From Chryseobacterium sp. JUb7 (lineage in GTDB: Bacteria > Bacteroidota > Bacteroidia > Flavobacteriales > Weeksellaceae): 64,000 bases of DNA. The notes beneath the pieces were generated by a model. That model was not told the origin of the DNA, made no database searches, and saw only the letters and a list, made by a program, of their open reading frames with translations. Both the position numbers and the translations under genes were made by a program. The stretch spans positions 62,001-126,000 of the forward strand of contig NZ_JANUFF010000009.1 of the NCBI RefSeq assembly GCF_024806495.1, read 5' to 3'. Below, in pieces: positions 54,253-62,980 of the stretch; position 1 is the first letter of the stretch; the number at the start of each line of letters is the position of its first letter.

Positions 54253-55047
54253 TTAAAGTATAGTTTTCAAAACTCCGCCATCCGCTCTCAAACTCGCACC
54301 ATTCGTAGCAATCGATAACGGGCTTGAAAGATAAGCTGCAAGATTGGCTATTTCTTTAGGCTCAATAAACCTTTGTAATAAAGAATCAGGATTGGTTTGC
54401 TGAACAATAGCGGCTTTCATCTGATCAATACTGATATTTTGAAGCTTTGCAAAATGTTCCACAGTTCCTGCAACGCCATCAGAATACGTTGGTCCGCCGA
54501 GAATCGTATTTACGGTAACCCCGGTTCCTTTCGTCAATTTAGACAATCCATTGCTGATCGCCATCATCGATGCTTTTGTTACTCCGTAATGGATCATATT
54601 TCCGGGAATATTTACACCCGATTCACTGCTGATGAAAATAATTCTTCCCCAGTTTTTCGCCAGCATTTTAGAGAAAAGCTGTCTTGATAATTTAACGGCA
54701 CTCATTACATTCACCTCAAAAATATGATGCCAGTCTTCATCAGAGATGGTTTCAAAATCTTTCAGTTCGAAAATTCCGACATTATTAATTAAAATGTCAA
54801 TATCATTCAGCTGTTCAAGTAAATTATTTATCTGTTCTTTTTTAGAAAAATCTGCTGCAAGTCCGGTAACTTTTGCGTTGGGAAACTGTTGCTGCAATTG
54901 TAGAACAGCTTTTTCAGTTTTGTCTTTTTGTCTGCCATTGATGATTACTTCTGCACCTTCTTCCAATAATTGTTGAGCAATGGCAAATCCAATACCTTGG
55001 GTAGAACCACTGATAAAAGCTTTTTTTGATGTTAATTCTAAATTCAT
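54253..55047 (-). CDS. SDR-family oxidoreductase (TetR-linked, pair 1)
   Basis: 264 aa classical SDR. Cofactor loop ISGSTQGIGFAIA, NNVGIFELKDF (NNAG-like), Ser in FISSESGVNIPG and the catalytic Y-x3-K (HYGVTKASMM). The substrate is unknown. It lies 51 nt downstream of a TetR gene on the same strand, and both carry the same 25-nt operator-like sequence before their starts, so the regulator probably controls it. Confidence 0.88.
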   Translation of the reverse strand: MNLELTSKKAFISGSTQGIGFAIAQQLLEEGAEVIINGRQKDKTEKAVLQLQQQFPNAKVTGLAADFSKKEQINNLLEQLNDIDILINNVGIFELKDFETISDEDWHHIFEVNVMSAVKLSRQLFSKMLAKNWGRIIFISSESGVNIPGNMIHYGVTKASMMAISNGLSKLTKGTGVTVNTILGGPTYSDGVAGTVEHFAKLQNISIDQMKAAIVQQTNPDSLLQRFIEPKEIANLAAYLSSPLSIATNGASLRADGGVLKTIL

Positions 55048-55062
55048 TCTAATTAAATTTTA

Positions 55063-55087
55063 TTTTTGTAATGATCAATCCAAAAAT
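55063..55087 (-). promoter_or_regulatory. TetR operator-like site before the SDR gene (pair 1)
   Basis: 25 nt starting TTTTTGTAATGATCAATC on the plus strand, identical to 55685-55709 at 23 of 25 positions. Inverted ends TTTTTG / CAAAAA. Confidence 0.65.
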
Positions 55088-55098
55088 GGATAAAAAAA

Positions 55099-55680
55099 TT
55101 AGCTGAGAACAGCCAATTGCATTTCTATTTGTTGAGAAAGTACTTTTTTGTCAGGATACATTCTTCTTAATGTATTCAGACCACACCAGAAAGTGATGAG
55201 GTATTTGCCTAGTACAGAAGCTTCGGCTGTATTTTTCAGATCTCCTTTTTTCTGAGCTTTTCGGATGGCCTCCGTGTACATTTCCTCAACTTCTTGGAGA
55301 ATTTGTATGGCCTCATTTTCCAGTTCATCATCAATATAGGCCATTTCTACAACCGTGTTTGCGATGATGCAGCCCTTCATATGGGATGTCTGATCTTCAA
55401 AAGCTATATTTCTGAAAAAAGCTTTAATCAGCTCAATTGGAGATTCACTTTTTTCCAGTTCGTTTTTAAATTCATCAAAAAGCTGTCTTCTTTGGTTGAG
55501 TGCTTCTTTGAAAACCTGTTTTTTTCCGCCTTTAAAAGTATTGTAAAAACTTCCGCTTCCCGCTCCTGTAATGGTCAAAAGATCGTTCAAAGAAGTTGCC
55601 GTATACCCTTTTTTCCAAAAAATATCCTGTGCTTTCTGAATCAGTTCCGAGTTGTCGTGAATGTTGGGTCTTCCTCTCAT
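55099..55680 (-). CDS. TetR/AcrR-family regulator (pair 1)
   Basis: 193 aa. N-terminal HTH: FWKKGYTATSLNDLLTITGAGSGSFYNTF; the remainder is the ligand-binding helical domain with two cysteines (KGCIIAN; FWCGLN). Its start is 5 nt after an operator-like palindrome that also precedes the SDR gene downstream, so autoregulation and control of the SDR are likely. Ligand unknown. Confidence 0.9.
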   Translation of the reverse strand: MRGRPNIHDNSELIQKAQDIFWKKGYTATSLNDLLTITGAGSGSFYNTFKGGKKQVFKEALNQRRQLFDEFKNELEKSESPIELIKAFFRNIAFEDQTSHMKGCIIANTVVEMAYIDDELENEAIQILQEVEEMYTEAIRKAQKKGDLKNTAEASVLGKYLITFWCGLNTLRRMYPDKKVLSQQIEMQLAVLS

Positions 55681-55684
55681 TTTA

Positions 55685-55710
55685 TTTTTGTAATGATCGA
55701 TACAAAAATA
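55685..55710 (-). promoter_or_regulatory. TetR operator-like site and -7 box before the TetR gene (pair 1)
   Basis: Near-palindrome TTTTTGTAATGATCGATACA and AAAAT (25 nt). On the minus strand TATTTTTG (55703-55710) is a TAnnTTTG box that overlaps the site, so bound repressor would block it. Confidence 0.65.
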
Positions 55711-55757
55711 AAGAAAATATTTTAATCGTTAAAATATTGGCTGTAAAAATGGAATTT

Positions 55758-56678
55758 TTAGTTAAAAGTCTGCCTGAATTCGAGAGGTGAAATTTTCGTT
55801 TTATTTTTAAATAATTTACTGAACGACTGAGGATGTTCGAAGCCCAGTTCATAGGCAATTTCACTGATTGATAGTGGAGTGGTAGATAGTTTTTCCTTAG
55901 CTTTTTCGATCAGTTTTTCATGAATATGCTGTTGGGTGCTTTGTCCCGTTAAGACTTTTAAAAGTCCGGTTAAATAACTTGGAGAAACATTTAACTGATC
56001 TGCCACAAATTGTACAGAAGGAAGGCCTTTTGTAATTAAATCTTCATTATTAAAATAATCCGTTAATAACTTTTCTAATGAATCAAGGATTTTATGATTG
56101 GAAATTTTTCGTGTAATAAACTGTCGCTGATAAAAACGTTCAGCATAGTTCAATAAAGTTTCTGTTTGCGAAATAATGATGTTTTGGCTAAATTTATCAA
56201 TATTAGAATGATATTCCTGTTGAATGTTTTCGATAATACTGTAAATGGTATTTTCTTCTTTTTCGGAAAGAAATAAAGCTTCGTTGACAGAATAATCAAA
56301 AAATTCATATTGTCTTATTTTTTTGGCTAAAGAAGTATTCCAGAAAAAATCGGGATGAATAAGTAAAATCCATCCCGTATGTTGTGCCCGTACATTTGGA
56401 TCGGGGTCAATAGTTACACTGAAAACCTGCCCCGGAGCCATAAAAAACATCATCCCTTCATCAAAATCATATTCCTGCTGGCCATAGGTTATTTTGGCAT
56501 TGGAAGTTCTTTTTGCTGAAATTGAATAAAAATCAAGAACCCAGCTCAACTCTTTCACATCAACATCATGACTGATTGTACTGTAATCAATCACACTGAT
56601 CAATGGATGTTCAGGTTTCGGAAGTCCACGGAACTGATGAAATTCGCTGATTGTTTTGATTCTGATAGGCTGTTTCAT
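55758..56678 (-). CDS. AraC-family regulator
   Basis: 306 aa. N-terminal cupin-like sensing domain (DEGMMFFMAPGQVFSVTID) and two C-terminal helix-turn-helix units (PSVQFVADQLNVSPSYLTGL; SISEIAYELGFEHPQSFSK). It is on the same strand as the upstream NmrA-like gene (56848) and the TetR gene downstream. Ligand unknown. Helix-type regulators of this kind usually control a neighbouring redox gene. Confidence 0.92.
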   Translation of the reverse strand: MKQPIRIKTISEFHQFRGLPKPEHPLISVIDYSTISHDVDVKELSWVLDFYSISAKRTSNAKITYGQQEYDFDEGMMFFMAPGQVFSVTIDPDPNVRAQHTGWILLIHPDFFWNTSLAKKIRQYEFFDYSVNEALFLSEKEENTIYSIIENIQQEYHSNIDKFSQNIIISQTETLLNYAERFYQRQFITRKISNHKILDSLEKLLTDYFNNEDLITKGLPSVQFVADQLNVSPSYLTGLLKVLTGQSTQQHIHEKLIEKAKEKLSTTPLSISEIAYELGFEHPQSFSKLFKNKTKISPLEFRQTFN

Positions 56679-56793
56679 ACTATAAAGTTAATTGATTTTT
56701 CAATGACTTTTAACTTAAAAGATGATAAAAATTTTCGACTCTGAACAGACTGAGAACCTTTAAAAGACCAATCTAAAGGATAGTATTAGCTGT

Positions 56794-56822
56794 GTCATCC
56801 TGAGCGCGAAGCAGTCGAAGGA
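56794..56822. repeat. GTCATCCTGAGC-type dispersed element, copy 2
   Basis: 29 nt identical to 8911-8939 except one base; intergenic between the AraC and NmrA-like genes. Confidence 0.7.
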
Positions 56823-56847
56823 TTCTATAGAATTTCAGAAAAGAAAT

Positions 56848-57750
56848 TTAAAGATTAAAATACATTTTAGCAAAGTCTACTGCAAAATCCTTAAGTTTCG
56901 TTTTTCCTAAAACTGGTCTGTTTTTATAATAATCTTCATACAAAACGTTTCCTCGTCTCGCCATGTTCATTTCCACAAAACCTTTTGCTGTTTCGGGATT
57001 CATGCCAACTTTTATTAGATTATTCAGCAGGTTTTCATCAGAAATTTCCAGCCACTTTAGATCGGGATTTCTGATCGCTTCGCCAAGAGTTTTTGCAATT
57101 TCATTGGGTGAAATTTCTTCACTTGCAATGTATCTGATCTGCCTTCCGTTAAAAGGTTTCTCGATTTCCTCAGCAATGACAGAAGCAATATCTAAAGGTG
57201 AAACCCATGGTTCCTTATCATCACCGCCATAATTTTGAATAATCAAATTCTGTGATTTTATGGTTGGCATAAAAGAGTGCATGTTATAGTAAAATCCAAC
57301 CGGGCGCATGAATTTAATGGAAACATCATCAGGAAGCTGATTCAAGACTTTTTCGGCTTCGTGATGAAATTTCAAAATTCCGTTTCCGCTTTCCATGTGA
57401 GCCCCGATACTGCTCAAATGAATAATATTCTTTACTCCGGATTTTTCAATCGCTATTTTATAATTTTTCGCAATCTGAATATTTGCATTAATAAAATCAA
57501 TATCATGATTAAAAAATACTCCTGCATTCAAAGCTTCCATTGCATAAATAATATCCGCTCCTTTGAAAGTTTCAGTTAAAAATTCTACATCTTCCATTGT
57601 ACCGATCGCTGCTTTCGCTCCTAATTTTTCAATGTCGGATTGTCTTTCAGTATTGCTGCTTATTACAGTTACATCATGTCCTTTGCTGATTAGTTCCTGT
57701 GTTAATGGCTTACTGATATTTCCTAAAGAACCTGTTACAATAATTTTCAT
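56848..57750 (-). CDS. NmrA-like NAD(P)H-binding protein
   Basis: 300 aa. Rossmann loop IIVTGSLGNISKPLTQELIS, then SDIEKLGAKAAIGTMEDVEF, HLSSIGAHMESG and MRPVGFYYNM. This matches the NmrA/QOR2-like atypical SDR group that binds NAD(P)H and acts as quinone reductase or redox sensor. The catalytic Tyr-x3-Lys is absent, as usual in this group. The AraC regulator gene downstream on the same strand is a likely partner. Confidence 0.85.
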   Translation of the reverse strand: MKIIVTGSLGNISKPLTQELISKGHDVTVISSNTERQSDIEKLGAKAAIGTMEDVEFLTETFKGADIIYAMEALNAGVFFNHDIDFINANIQIAKNYKIAIEKSGVKNIIHLSSIGAHMESGNGILKFHHEAEKVLNQLPDDVSIKFMRPVGFYYNMHSFMPTIKSQNLIIQNYGGDDKEPWVSPLDIASVIAEEIEKPFNGRQIRYIASEEISPNEIAKTLGEAIRNPDLKWLEISDENLLNNLIKVGMNPETAKGFVEMNMARRGNVLYEDYYKNRPVLGKTKLKDFAVDFAKMYFNL

Positions 57751-58160
57751 TTCTTATTTTTTTGTTGAAACAAAGTTCAAGATTGTGCAAAATGTTGACG
57801 TAGCCGAATCTACTTTTTGTGTAGCCAAAAAAATCAAATTAATTATCTATTGTTATTTAATTTGATCAGAAATAAAAATATTTTAATGATCAACCTTTAT
57901 ATCATTTTCCTTTATGGTATACCATTTTAAAAATTTATTATACTCTTCCTCACTACTATTTTTCCAGGTTTTATATGCTTGCTCATCGTCTATTTGGAAG
58001 ATTCTTGAGCATTAAAAACTTGAATTGGAATGATTACCAGGACAATTTATGTTTTTTTCATAAATCATTACTTTTATTTTTCAAATATGCAGATTTTCCC
58101 AATAAGTTTAAAAATAAAAAGAGCGGAAAAACCGCCCTCAAAGTATCTAACAAAAATTTT
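57751..58160. other. Gap with an open-frame remnant
   Basis: 410 bases. On the minus strand 57883-58011 is open for 43 codons without a start and reads QIDDEQAYKTWKNSSEEEYN, then KFLKWYTIKENDIKVDH. It looks like the C-terminal end of a lost gene. The right end holds the terminator of the double-glycine peptide gene. Confidence 0.45.
58115..58138 (-). terminator. Terminator after the Cys-rich peptide gene
   Basis: Minus strand AGGGCGG, T5 loop, CCGCTCT, then TTTTA. One wobble. Confidence 0.8.
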
Positions 58161-58403
58161 TTAAATATAAACACATCCGCAACCTGTCTCCCAAGATTCG
58201 CATAGATGCTGGGGTTCCATACATCCGGGGCTTCCACCGCCACCGCCATTGGAAACTCTGTAACAAATCCCATCACTGCAGTAAGTCGAATACCCGGGGA
58301 ATGTTCTTGGGCAATTGCCATCAACATCACAAAGAGCATAAGGTGTGTCGCCTCCGCTGATCAGAGACAATTCTTTTCTAGCTAGTTTCTTTAGATTTTT
58401 CAT
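58161..58403 (-). CDS. Double-glycine leader, Cys-rich bacteriocin-like peptide
   Basis: 80 aa from the ATG at 58403; a longer frame to 58442 adds 13 non-leader residues. The leader MKNLKKLARKELSLISGG has the classic ELxxISGG cleavage site used by C39 peptidase transporters. The 62-residue core has eight Cys (ALC, GNC, TYC, GIC, PGC, HLC, TGC, GC), a Gly5 run and ends CGCVYI. Such peptides are exported as bacteriocins or signals. No transporter, modification enzyme or immunity gene is adjacent, so export would rely on a system elsewhere. An AraC gene lies upstream on the same strand. Confidence 0.8.
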   Translation of the reverse strand: MKNLKKLARKELSLISGGDTPYALCDVDGNCPRTFPGYSTYCSDGICYRVSNGGGGGSPGCMEPQHLCESWETGCGCVYI

Positions 58404-58492
58404 AGTGATTAATATTTTAATTTGCTGATTACTAATATACAAATAAATTTTAATACACTTTATTGTGATTTAAAATATTTAACGGAAAAAAT

Positions 58493-59287
58493 TTACGATT
58501 TGAATGGGCTTACTTCAGATGGAGAAATTCCATATTGTTTTTTAAATACAAAAGAAAAATGAGACAGATCCTCAAACCCTAGATCAATATAAATATCAGA
58601 TGGCTTTTTATGTTCTTTATCCAAAAGGAAATGGGCTTCCTGAAGGCGTCTGTTTATCAGCCATTTTCCGGGAGAAGTGTTAAAAATAGCTTTAAATTCC
58701 CTTTTAAAAGTTGAAAGGCTGCGTCCGGTCATAAAAGCGAAACGCTCCAAGCTGATGTTGAATTTATAATGATGATTCATAAATAACTCAAGATCAATTT
58801 TATGCGGAACACTGAAATTGAAGAAAATATTTTTAAGATCAGGATTGCTCTTAATTAAAATCATCAGTAATTCTTCGCGTTTGATATCTGCAAAAGCATC
58901 ATCCAGCTGTTCTGTTCCATTATAATAAGGCTCCAGAGATTGAATAAAGTTTTTAATCAGTTGATCTTCATTGATGAATAAAAAAGAGTCATTATTGTTG
59001 GTTGGCTCAACCTGATAAGGATGACGGTCCAGAAATCTTCTTAGAAATGCTTCATCAAAAGCAATAATGACCTTCTCAAAACCACCGCTTTCTTTATATT
59101 TTGTATACCGAACCAGATGATTTTTTCTTGCGATACAATAATCACCGGGCTTCATAGAATAATGCTTATATCCATCATACGAAACCATCGATCCTTTCAG
59201 TAAAAACAAAAAGAAATGCTCAGGAATAAACTGTTCCAGTGATATTTCGGGACCTAAATGACAGGATTGTATGTTATTGAATTTCAT
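58493..59287 (-). CDS. AraC-family regulator
   Basis: 264 aa. N-terminal sensing half (FFLFLLKGSMVSYDGYKHYS, MKPGDYCIARKNHLVRYTKY), then two helix-turn-helix units (SLERFAFMTGRSLSTFKREF; PSDIYIDLGFEDLSHFSFVF). It is 89 nt upstream of the Cys-rich peptide gene on the same strand and could control it. The N-terminal half resembles AraC members that respond to small organic ligands. Confidence 0.9.
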   Translation of the reverse strand: MKFNNIQSCHLGPEISLEQFIPEHFFLFLLKGSMVSYDGYKHYSMKPGDYCIARKNHLVRYTKYKESGGFEKVIIAFDEAFLRRFLDRHPYQVEPTNNNDSFLFINEDQLIKNFIQSLEPYYNGTEQLDDAFADIKREELLMILIKSNPDLKNIFFNFSVPHKIDLELFMNHHYKFNISLERFAFMTGRSLSTFKREFKAIFNTSPGKWLINRRLQEAHFLLDKEHKKPSDIYIDLGFEDLSHFSFVFKKQYGISPSEVSPFKS

Positions 59288-59302
59288 TTTATTATTAATT
59301 AA

Positions 59303-59479
59303 TTTCTTTTGCCTTGAAGCAAAAGAAACAAAAGTTCAAGACTTGGAAACTTTCGCTAAAAATTTAAATTAACTCCTAAAATTTCCAAAACTTGTGCGAA
59401 TTCAAGATTTGTTTACATCTCAACGTTGGTGTCGCACTTCGAACAGTGGAAATTTTTCAACGGATTTAATTTAAATTTT
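59303..59479. repeat. Noncoding inverted-repeat element
   Basis: A perfect hairpin TTTCTTTTGC / GCAAAAGAAA (59303-59312 and 59319-59328) is followed by 14-nt inverted arms AAAATTTAAATTAA (59359-59372) and TTAATTTAAATTTT (59466-59479) bracketing 93 nt. It occupies most of the 236-nt gap between two accessory genes. No coding signal. Confidence 0.6.
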
Positions 59480-59523
59480 CTTAACGCTCAATTTTCCTAG
59501 GTCGGTTAAAATCAGATATAAAT

Positions 59524-60501
59524 TTATGATTTTTTCATCAAACTATCCGCACTTGCCAGCAACGCTTCTTCACGGTTTCTTGGGTTCCAGTTAAGAATAG
59601 TTTTTGCTTTTTCATTGGACATTTCTTTGTAGAATTCTTCGCCGATTGGTTCTAATTTATGAATATTTTCCGCGTATTGTGGTCTTTCTTTTTTGAATAA
59701 TTCGGCAACATCGTAGAAACTCATCACACCATCTGAAGTTGCAATAAAACGTTCTCCGACAGCTTTCGGACTCAACATTGCTTTGATATGAATATCCACA
59801 ACATCTCTCACATCGACAACGCCCATCGTAAAAGTGGGAGTGTAGTTCAAAGTTCCGCTTAGAATTCCTGAAACCGCGTTATCCAATGAAGCAGAAGTAA
59901 TTCCACCAATGGCAGGACCGAAGATTCCGACTGGATTAATCACTGATAATTCCAAGCCGTTGCCTTCTTTTTTGATGAACTCCCAAGCCGATTTTTCAGC
60001 AACCGTTTTCGATTTGATGTAAGCTGGAAGTTCAGCATTTATATCCGTCCAGTCTTCTTCCGTGAAAACATGGTCCTGAATTTCTTTGCTGTAACCGACT
60101 GCCGCGAAAGAAGAGGTCAAAACCACTCTTTTCACACCCGCATCACGCGAGGCTTTCAAAACACGCAAAGCTCCGTCTCTCGCAGGAATAATGAGTTCAT
60201 TTTCATCTTGTGGATCCTGAGCAGGGAAGGGTGATGCAACGTGAAGAACATACTCGCAATCTTTGACGGCTTCGTCCCAATTGTTGTCGTTTGTAAGGTC
60301 TGCTTCAATGAATGAAAGTTGCGAAAAATCTTTAATTCCGCCTTCTTCCAATGCTTTGATGATGGTGTCTTTTTTTGCAAATGAACGAAGTGTTGTTTTC
60401 ACTTCATATCCTTGTAGTAATAATTGCAGAACGGTATGAACTCCCAAAAATCCTGTTCCTCCCGTTACCAAAACTGTTGTTTTTGTCTGTACGTTTTTCA
60501 T
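59524..60501 (-). CDS. Extended SDR, dihydroflavonol-reductase/aldehyde reductase type
   Basis: 325 aa. Cofactor loop VLVTGGTGFLGVHTVLQLL, VLHVASPFP, VVLTSSFAAVGYS and the catalytic Y-x3-K in PAYIKSKTVAEK. Related proteins reduce aldehydes or ketones such as methylglyoxal with NADPH. The base composition is somewhat higher in GC than in the neighbouring caspase-like gene. No operon partner is visible. Confidence 0.88.
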   Translation of the reverse strand: MKNVQTKTTVLVTGGTGFLGVHTVLQLLLQGYEVKTTLRSFAKKDTIIKALEEGGIKDFSQLSFIEADLTNDNNWDEAVKDCEYVLHVASPFPAQDPQDENELIIPARDGALRVLKASRDAGVKRVVLTSSFAAVGYSKEIQDHVFTEEDWTDINAELPAYIKSKTVAEKSAWEFIKKEGNGLELSVINPVGIFGPAIGGITSASLDNAVSGILSGTLNYTPTFTMGVVDVRDVVDIHIKAMLSPKAVGERFIATSDGVMSFYDVAELFKKERPQYAENIHKLEPIGEEFYKEMSNEKAKTILNWNPRNREEALLASADSLMKKS

Positions 60502-60564
60502 TTTGATTTAAATTTTACAGTACAAAGTTGGGGATTATTTGGAGTTGGAGTTTTGTTGTGGGGT

Positions 60565-61941
60565 TCAAGTTTTGTTTGTTGTGGAGGTCAAAAGATCAGA
60601 TATTCTTTTATTCAATTTAAGTTTTTCTAATGAAATATCTATAAAACCTATTGCTTGTGATACTCTTGGCATATGATTAGATAGATACAAGTTTAAATAT
60701 TTTTCATTAAATGTAAAATCTATTTCATTTCGATTAATTTCATTAGAAATAATTGTTGTTGAAAAATGCTTTAATAATTCTTCCTTTATATCAATATCTT
60801 CATCAGAATTATTTATACAAAAAAGTATAAATTCACTTTGATATGAGTATTCACTCATATCAATTACATCATAAACTGAGATTTTTCTTTCCGGTTGATA
60901 AGTAAAGTTCAAAGTATAAAAATAATCATTTGGATGTAATGCCCTAGTGTAAGATTCATTTCTTGTGAAAAGAATACTCAAGAAATGAGAATTAATTATT
61001 TTTATATGATAGTGAAAATCTAAGCTATATACTTCATTTTTTTCTTCATCTTTAAGTTCATTGAAAGAACTTCTAGTATCGCTAATTATTGAATTCCCTA
61101 ATTGACTAATAAAGGAGTTGATAAATTCGTTGTCAAATAAGTCATTTTTAAGAAATTGAGGAAGTACAAAATTTCCATCAACATTTACATTAGAATGTAA
61201 TCTTAATGGTAAATTTATTTCTTTATATAATTCAGGTTCATTATCTAAAGTTTTGAATGTAAATGAACCACCATTATGCCCTGTGTTTTCTAACGAACCA
61301 AAAATTGGTGTTTGCTTCAATTCAGGATTAAAATTCAAAATTACTTTTTGTGAAAAATCTATAAATGACATATTATCATCCATATTTTCAGATAATATTT
61401 TTACAACAATTTGGTTAAATGGACTATTTTTGGATTTTCCATCAAGAACTTTTTCTTTACTCCCAGATGTTAATGCTTGTCTAGATATTTTATTTTCTAA
61501 AGCTGTAATTCCTCCACCTCGGTTTGTCTCAAATATCCCTCCAGAAAAGCAACTATCAGAAATAAGAGCTATATGTTTAGATTCCGATATTTCAAAAAAT
61601 TTTGTTATTTCATCTAAATTTAACCAAGTAATAATGTCTATATTTTTTGAATCTGAGGTTTGCCAATAAGTTGATTTTAATTTTGAATGATAAATTCCAT
61701 GCCCAGCAAAATAAATAAGATAATTGTCTTCTTTTAGAGCATTGCTGAAAATGTCAAATAGGCGGTTATAAATAAAACTTTTTGTAGTTTGTTCTTTTTC
61801 TTTTAATATTTCAAATTCATCAAATATATATTTTTGTGATAAAATTTGTACTAAAGCCTCAATATCATTAAGGCAATTATTTAAATTATTAATTAAAGGA
61901 TCATCATATTCATTTATTGCAATTCCTATAAATTTGTACAT
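60565..61941 (-). CDS. Caspase-like (peptidase C14) protein with DUF3298-like C-terminal region
   Basis: 458 aa, no signal peptide. Residues 1-240 form a caspase/metacaspase fold with catalytic H81 (YLIYFAGHGIYH) and C131 (ALISDSCFSGG). Residues about 245-458 look like an RsiV/DUF3298-type domain: SLDFHYHIKIINSHFLSILF, HPNDYFYTLNFTYQPERKIS, VYDVI, then FTFNEKYLNLYLSNHM. Such domains are usually extracytoplasmic, so a cytosolic fusion with a protease is unusual. The gene is AT-richer than its neighbours and likely acquired. Roles in cell death or defence are inference. Confidence 0.8.
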   Translation of the reverse strand: MYKFIGIAINEYDDPLINNLNNCLNDIEALVQILSQKYIFDEFEILKEKEQTTKSFIYNRLFDIFSNALKEDNYLIYFAGHGIYHSKLKSTYWQTSDSKNIDIITWLNLDEITKFFEISESKHIALISDSCFSGGIFETNRGGGITALENKISRQALTSGSKEKVLDGKSKNSPFNQIVVKILSENMDDNMSFIDFSQKVILNFNPELKQTPIFGSLENTGHNGGSFTFKTLDNEPELYKEINLPLRLHSNVNVDGNFVLPQFLKNDLFDNEFINSFISQLGNSIISDTRSSFNELKDEEKNEVYSLDFHYHIKIINSHFLSILFTRNESYTRALHPNDYFYTLNFTYQPERKISVYDVIDMSEYSYQSEFILFCINNSDEDIDIKEELLKHFSTTIISNEINRNEIDFTFNEKYLNLYLSNHMPRVSQAIGFIDISLEKLKLNKRISDLLTSTTNKT

Positions 61942-61993
61942 ACTATTAATCTATATTTTCAAATTTATAAATTATTTTTAATTAATTCTAACC

Positions 61994-62026
61994 AAAAAAA
62001 TCCCCCACGAAAAACTCGTGAGAGAT
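61994..62026 (-). terminator. Terminator after the SDR of pair 2
   Basis: Minus strand ATCTCTCACGA, loop, TCGTGGGGGAT, then T6; two wobbles. Confidence 0.8.
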
Positions 62027-62069
62027 AAAATATATGGAATCAACTCCTAATCAGGAATGATGAAATTTT

Positions 62070-62807
62070 TTAGTTATTGAACGTTGCAAAAGCACCTTCT
62101 GTAGCTGCAAAGAAGTTATCATAAATTAAACCTGTATTTCCTACACGAATTTCATATATGTTTTCCTGCAATGCTTTTACAAGGTCATTGGCAACATCTG
62201 AAGCCGGAATACCGTTTTCCAAACCGCCAATTTCTGCGGAGAAATCTGTGGCAACCAAAGGTGGCATCAATTCAAAAACTTTGATGTTGGTTTCTTTTGC
62301 CAGTTCGTATCTCAATAATCTTGTATGAGAGTGAAGCGCCGCTTTGGAATCCGAATACGTCGGAAGATGCGAACCCGGAACGAATCCAACAATTGAAGAA
62401 ACATTCACAATGGCTGCTTCGTTTTGCTCTTTTAATAACGGTAAAAACTTGTCTGTCAATCGAAGAGGAGCGAAGTAGTTTGTTGTAAATTCTGCCACTG
62501 CTTTGCTGTAAATATCTCCGTCTGTTGCAAGATTGTAAACGTAAGCATTTCCTGCATTGTTGATCAGAATATTGATTTCTCCGAAAGTAGTTTTTACTTC
62601 TTCGTACAATTTGTTAACATCATTTTCATTCGTAATATCTGCCTGAATCGTGAAAACATTTTCTAAGCCTTTTGCTGCAGCATCCAATTTTTCTTTGTTC
62701 CTTCCAACAATAATGATTTTATTCGCTGGACTTAATACTTTTGTAATTTCTAAACCGATTCCTGAACCTCCGCCAGTAATCAAAATTGTGTTGTCTGTAA
62801 TGTTCAT
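62070..62807 (-). CDS. SDR-family oxidoreductase (TetR-linked, pair 2)
   Basis: 245 aa, DltE-like classical SDR. Cofactor loop ILITGGGSGIGLEI, NNAGNAYVYN, Ser in IVNVSSIVGFVPG and catalytic Y-x3-K (YSDSKAALHS). Substrate unknown. A palindromic operator lies 39-61 nt before its start and recurs before the TetR gene upstream. Confidence 0.88.
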   Translation of the reverse strand: MNITDNTILITGGGSGIGLEITKVLSPANKIIIVGRNKEKLDAAAKGLENVFTIQADITNENDVNKLYEEVKTTFGEINILINNAGNAYVYNLATDGDIYSKAVAEFTTNYFAPLRLTDKFLPLLKEQNEAAIVNVSSIVGFVPGSHLPTYSDSKAALHSHTRLLRYELAKETNIKVFELMPPLVATDFSAEIGGLENGIPASDVANDLVKALQENIYEIRVGNTGLIYDNFFAATEGAFATFNN

Positions 62808-62845
62808 AATAATTTGTTTTAGTTTGATTTATATTCAATTTAAAT

Positions 62846-62868
62846 ATTGTACTATTTGGTACAAAATA
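62846..62868 (-). promoter_or_regulatory. TetR operator-like palindrome before the SDR gene (pair 2)
   Basis: Core TTGTACTATTTGGTACAA with 6-bp arms; 22 of 23 nt agree with 63596-63618. Confidence 0.7.
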
Positions 62869-62890
62869 TGATAAAAATTTTTATTTTGGT

Positions 62891-62977
62891 TAGGCTGGAA
62901 GCTGGAAGTTTGGTGCTGGAAGTTTAAACTCATCAAATCAACAGCATTATTTTAAAACCTCCATTATCCCGCTTCCC
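62891..62977 (+). repeat. GGAAGCTGGA-type dispersed repeat, copy 4
   Basis: GGCTGGAAGCTGGAAGTTTG on the left, AACAGCATTATTTTAAAACC in the middle (as in copy 2) and CGCTTCCCACCTC on the right, between the SDR and TetR genes of pair 2. Confidence 0.65.
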
Positions 62978-62980
62978 ACC

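Noticed and set aside
58058-58339. 93-codon minus-strand ORF over the Cys-rich peptide gene
   Set aside because: It is an alternative frame of the peptide gene and continues through its terminator.
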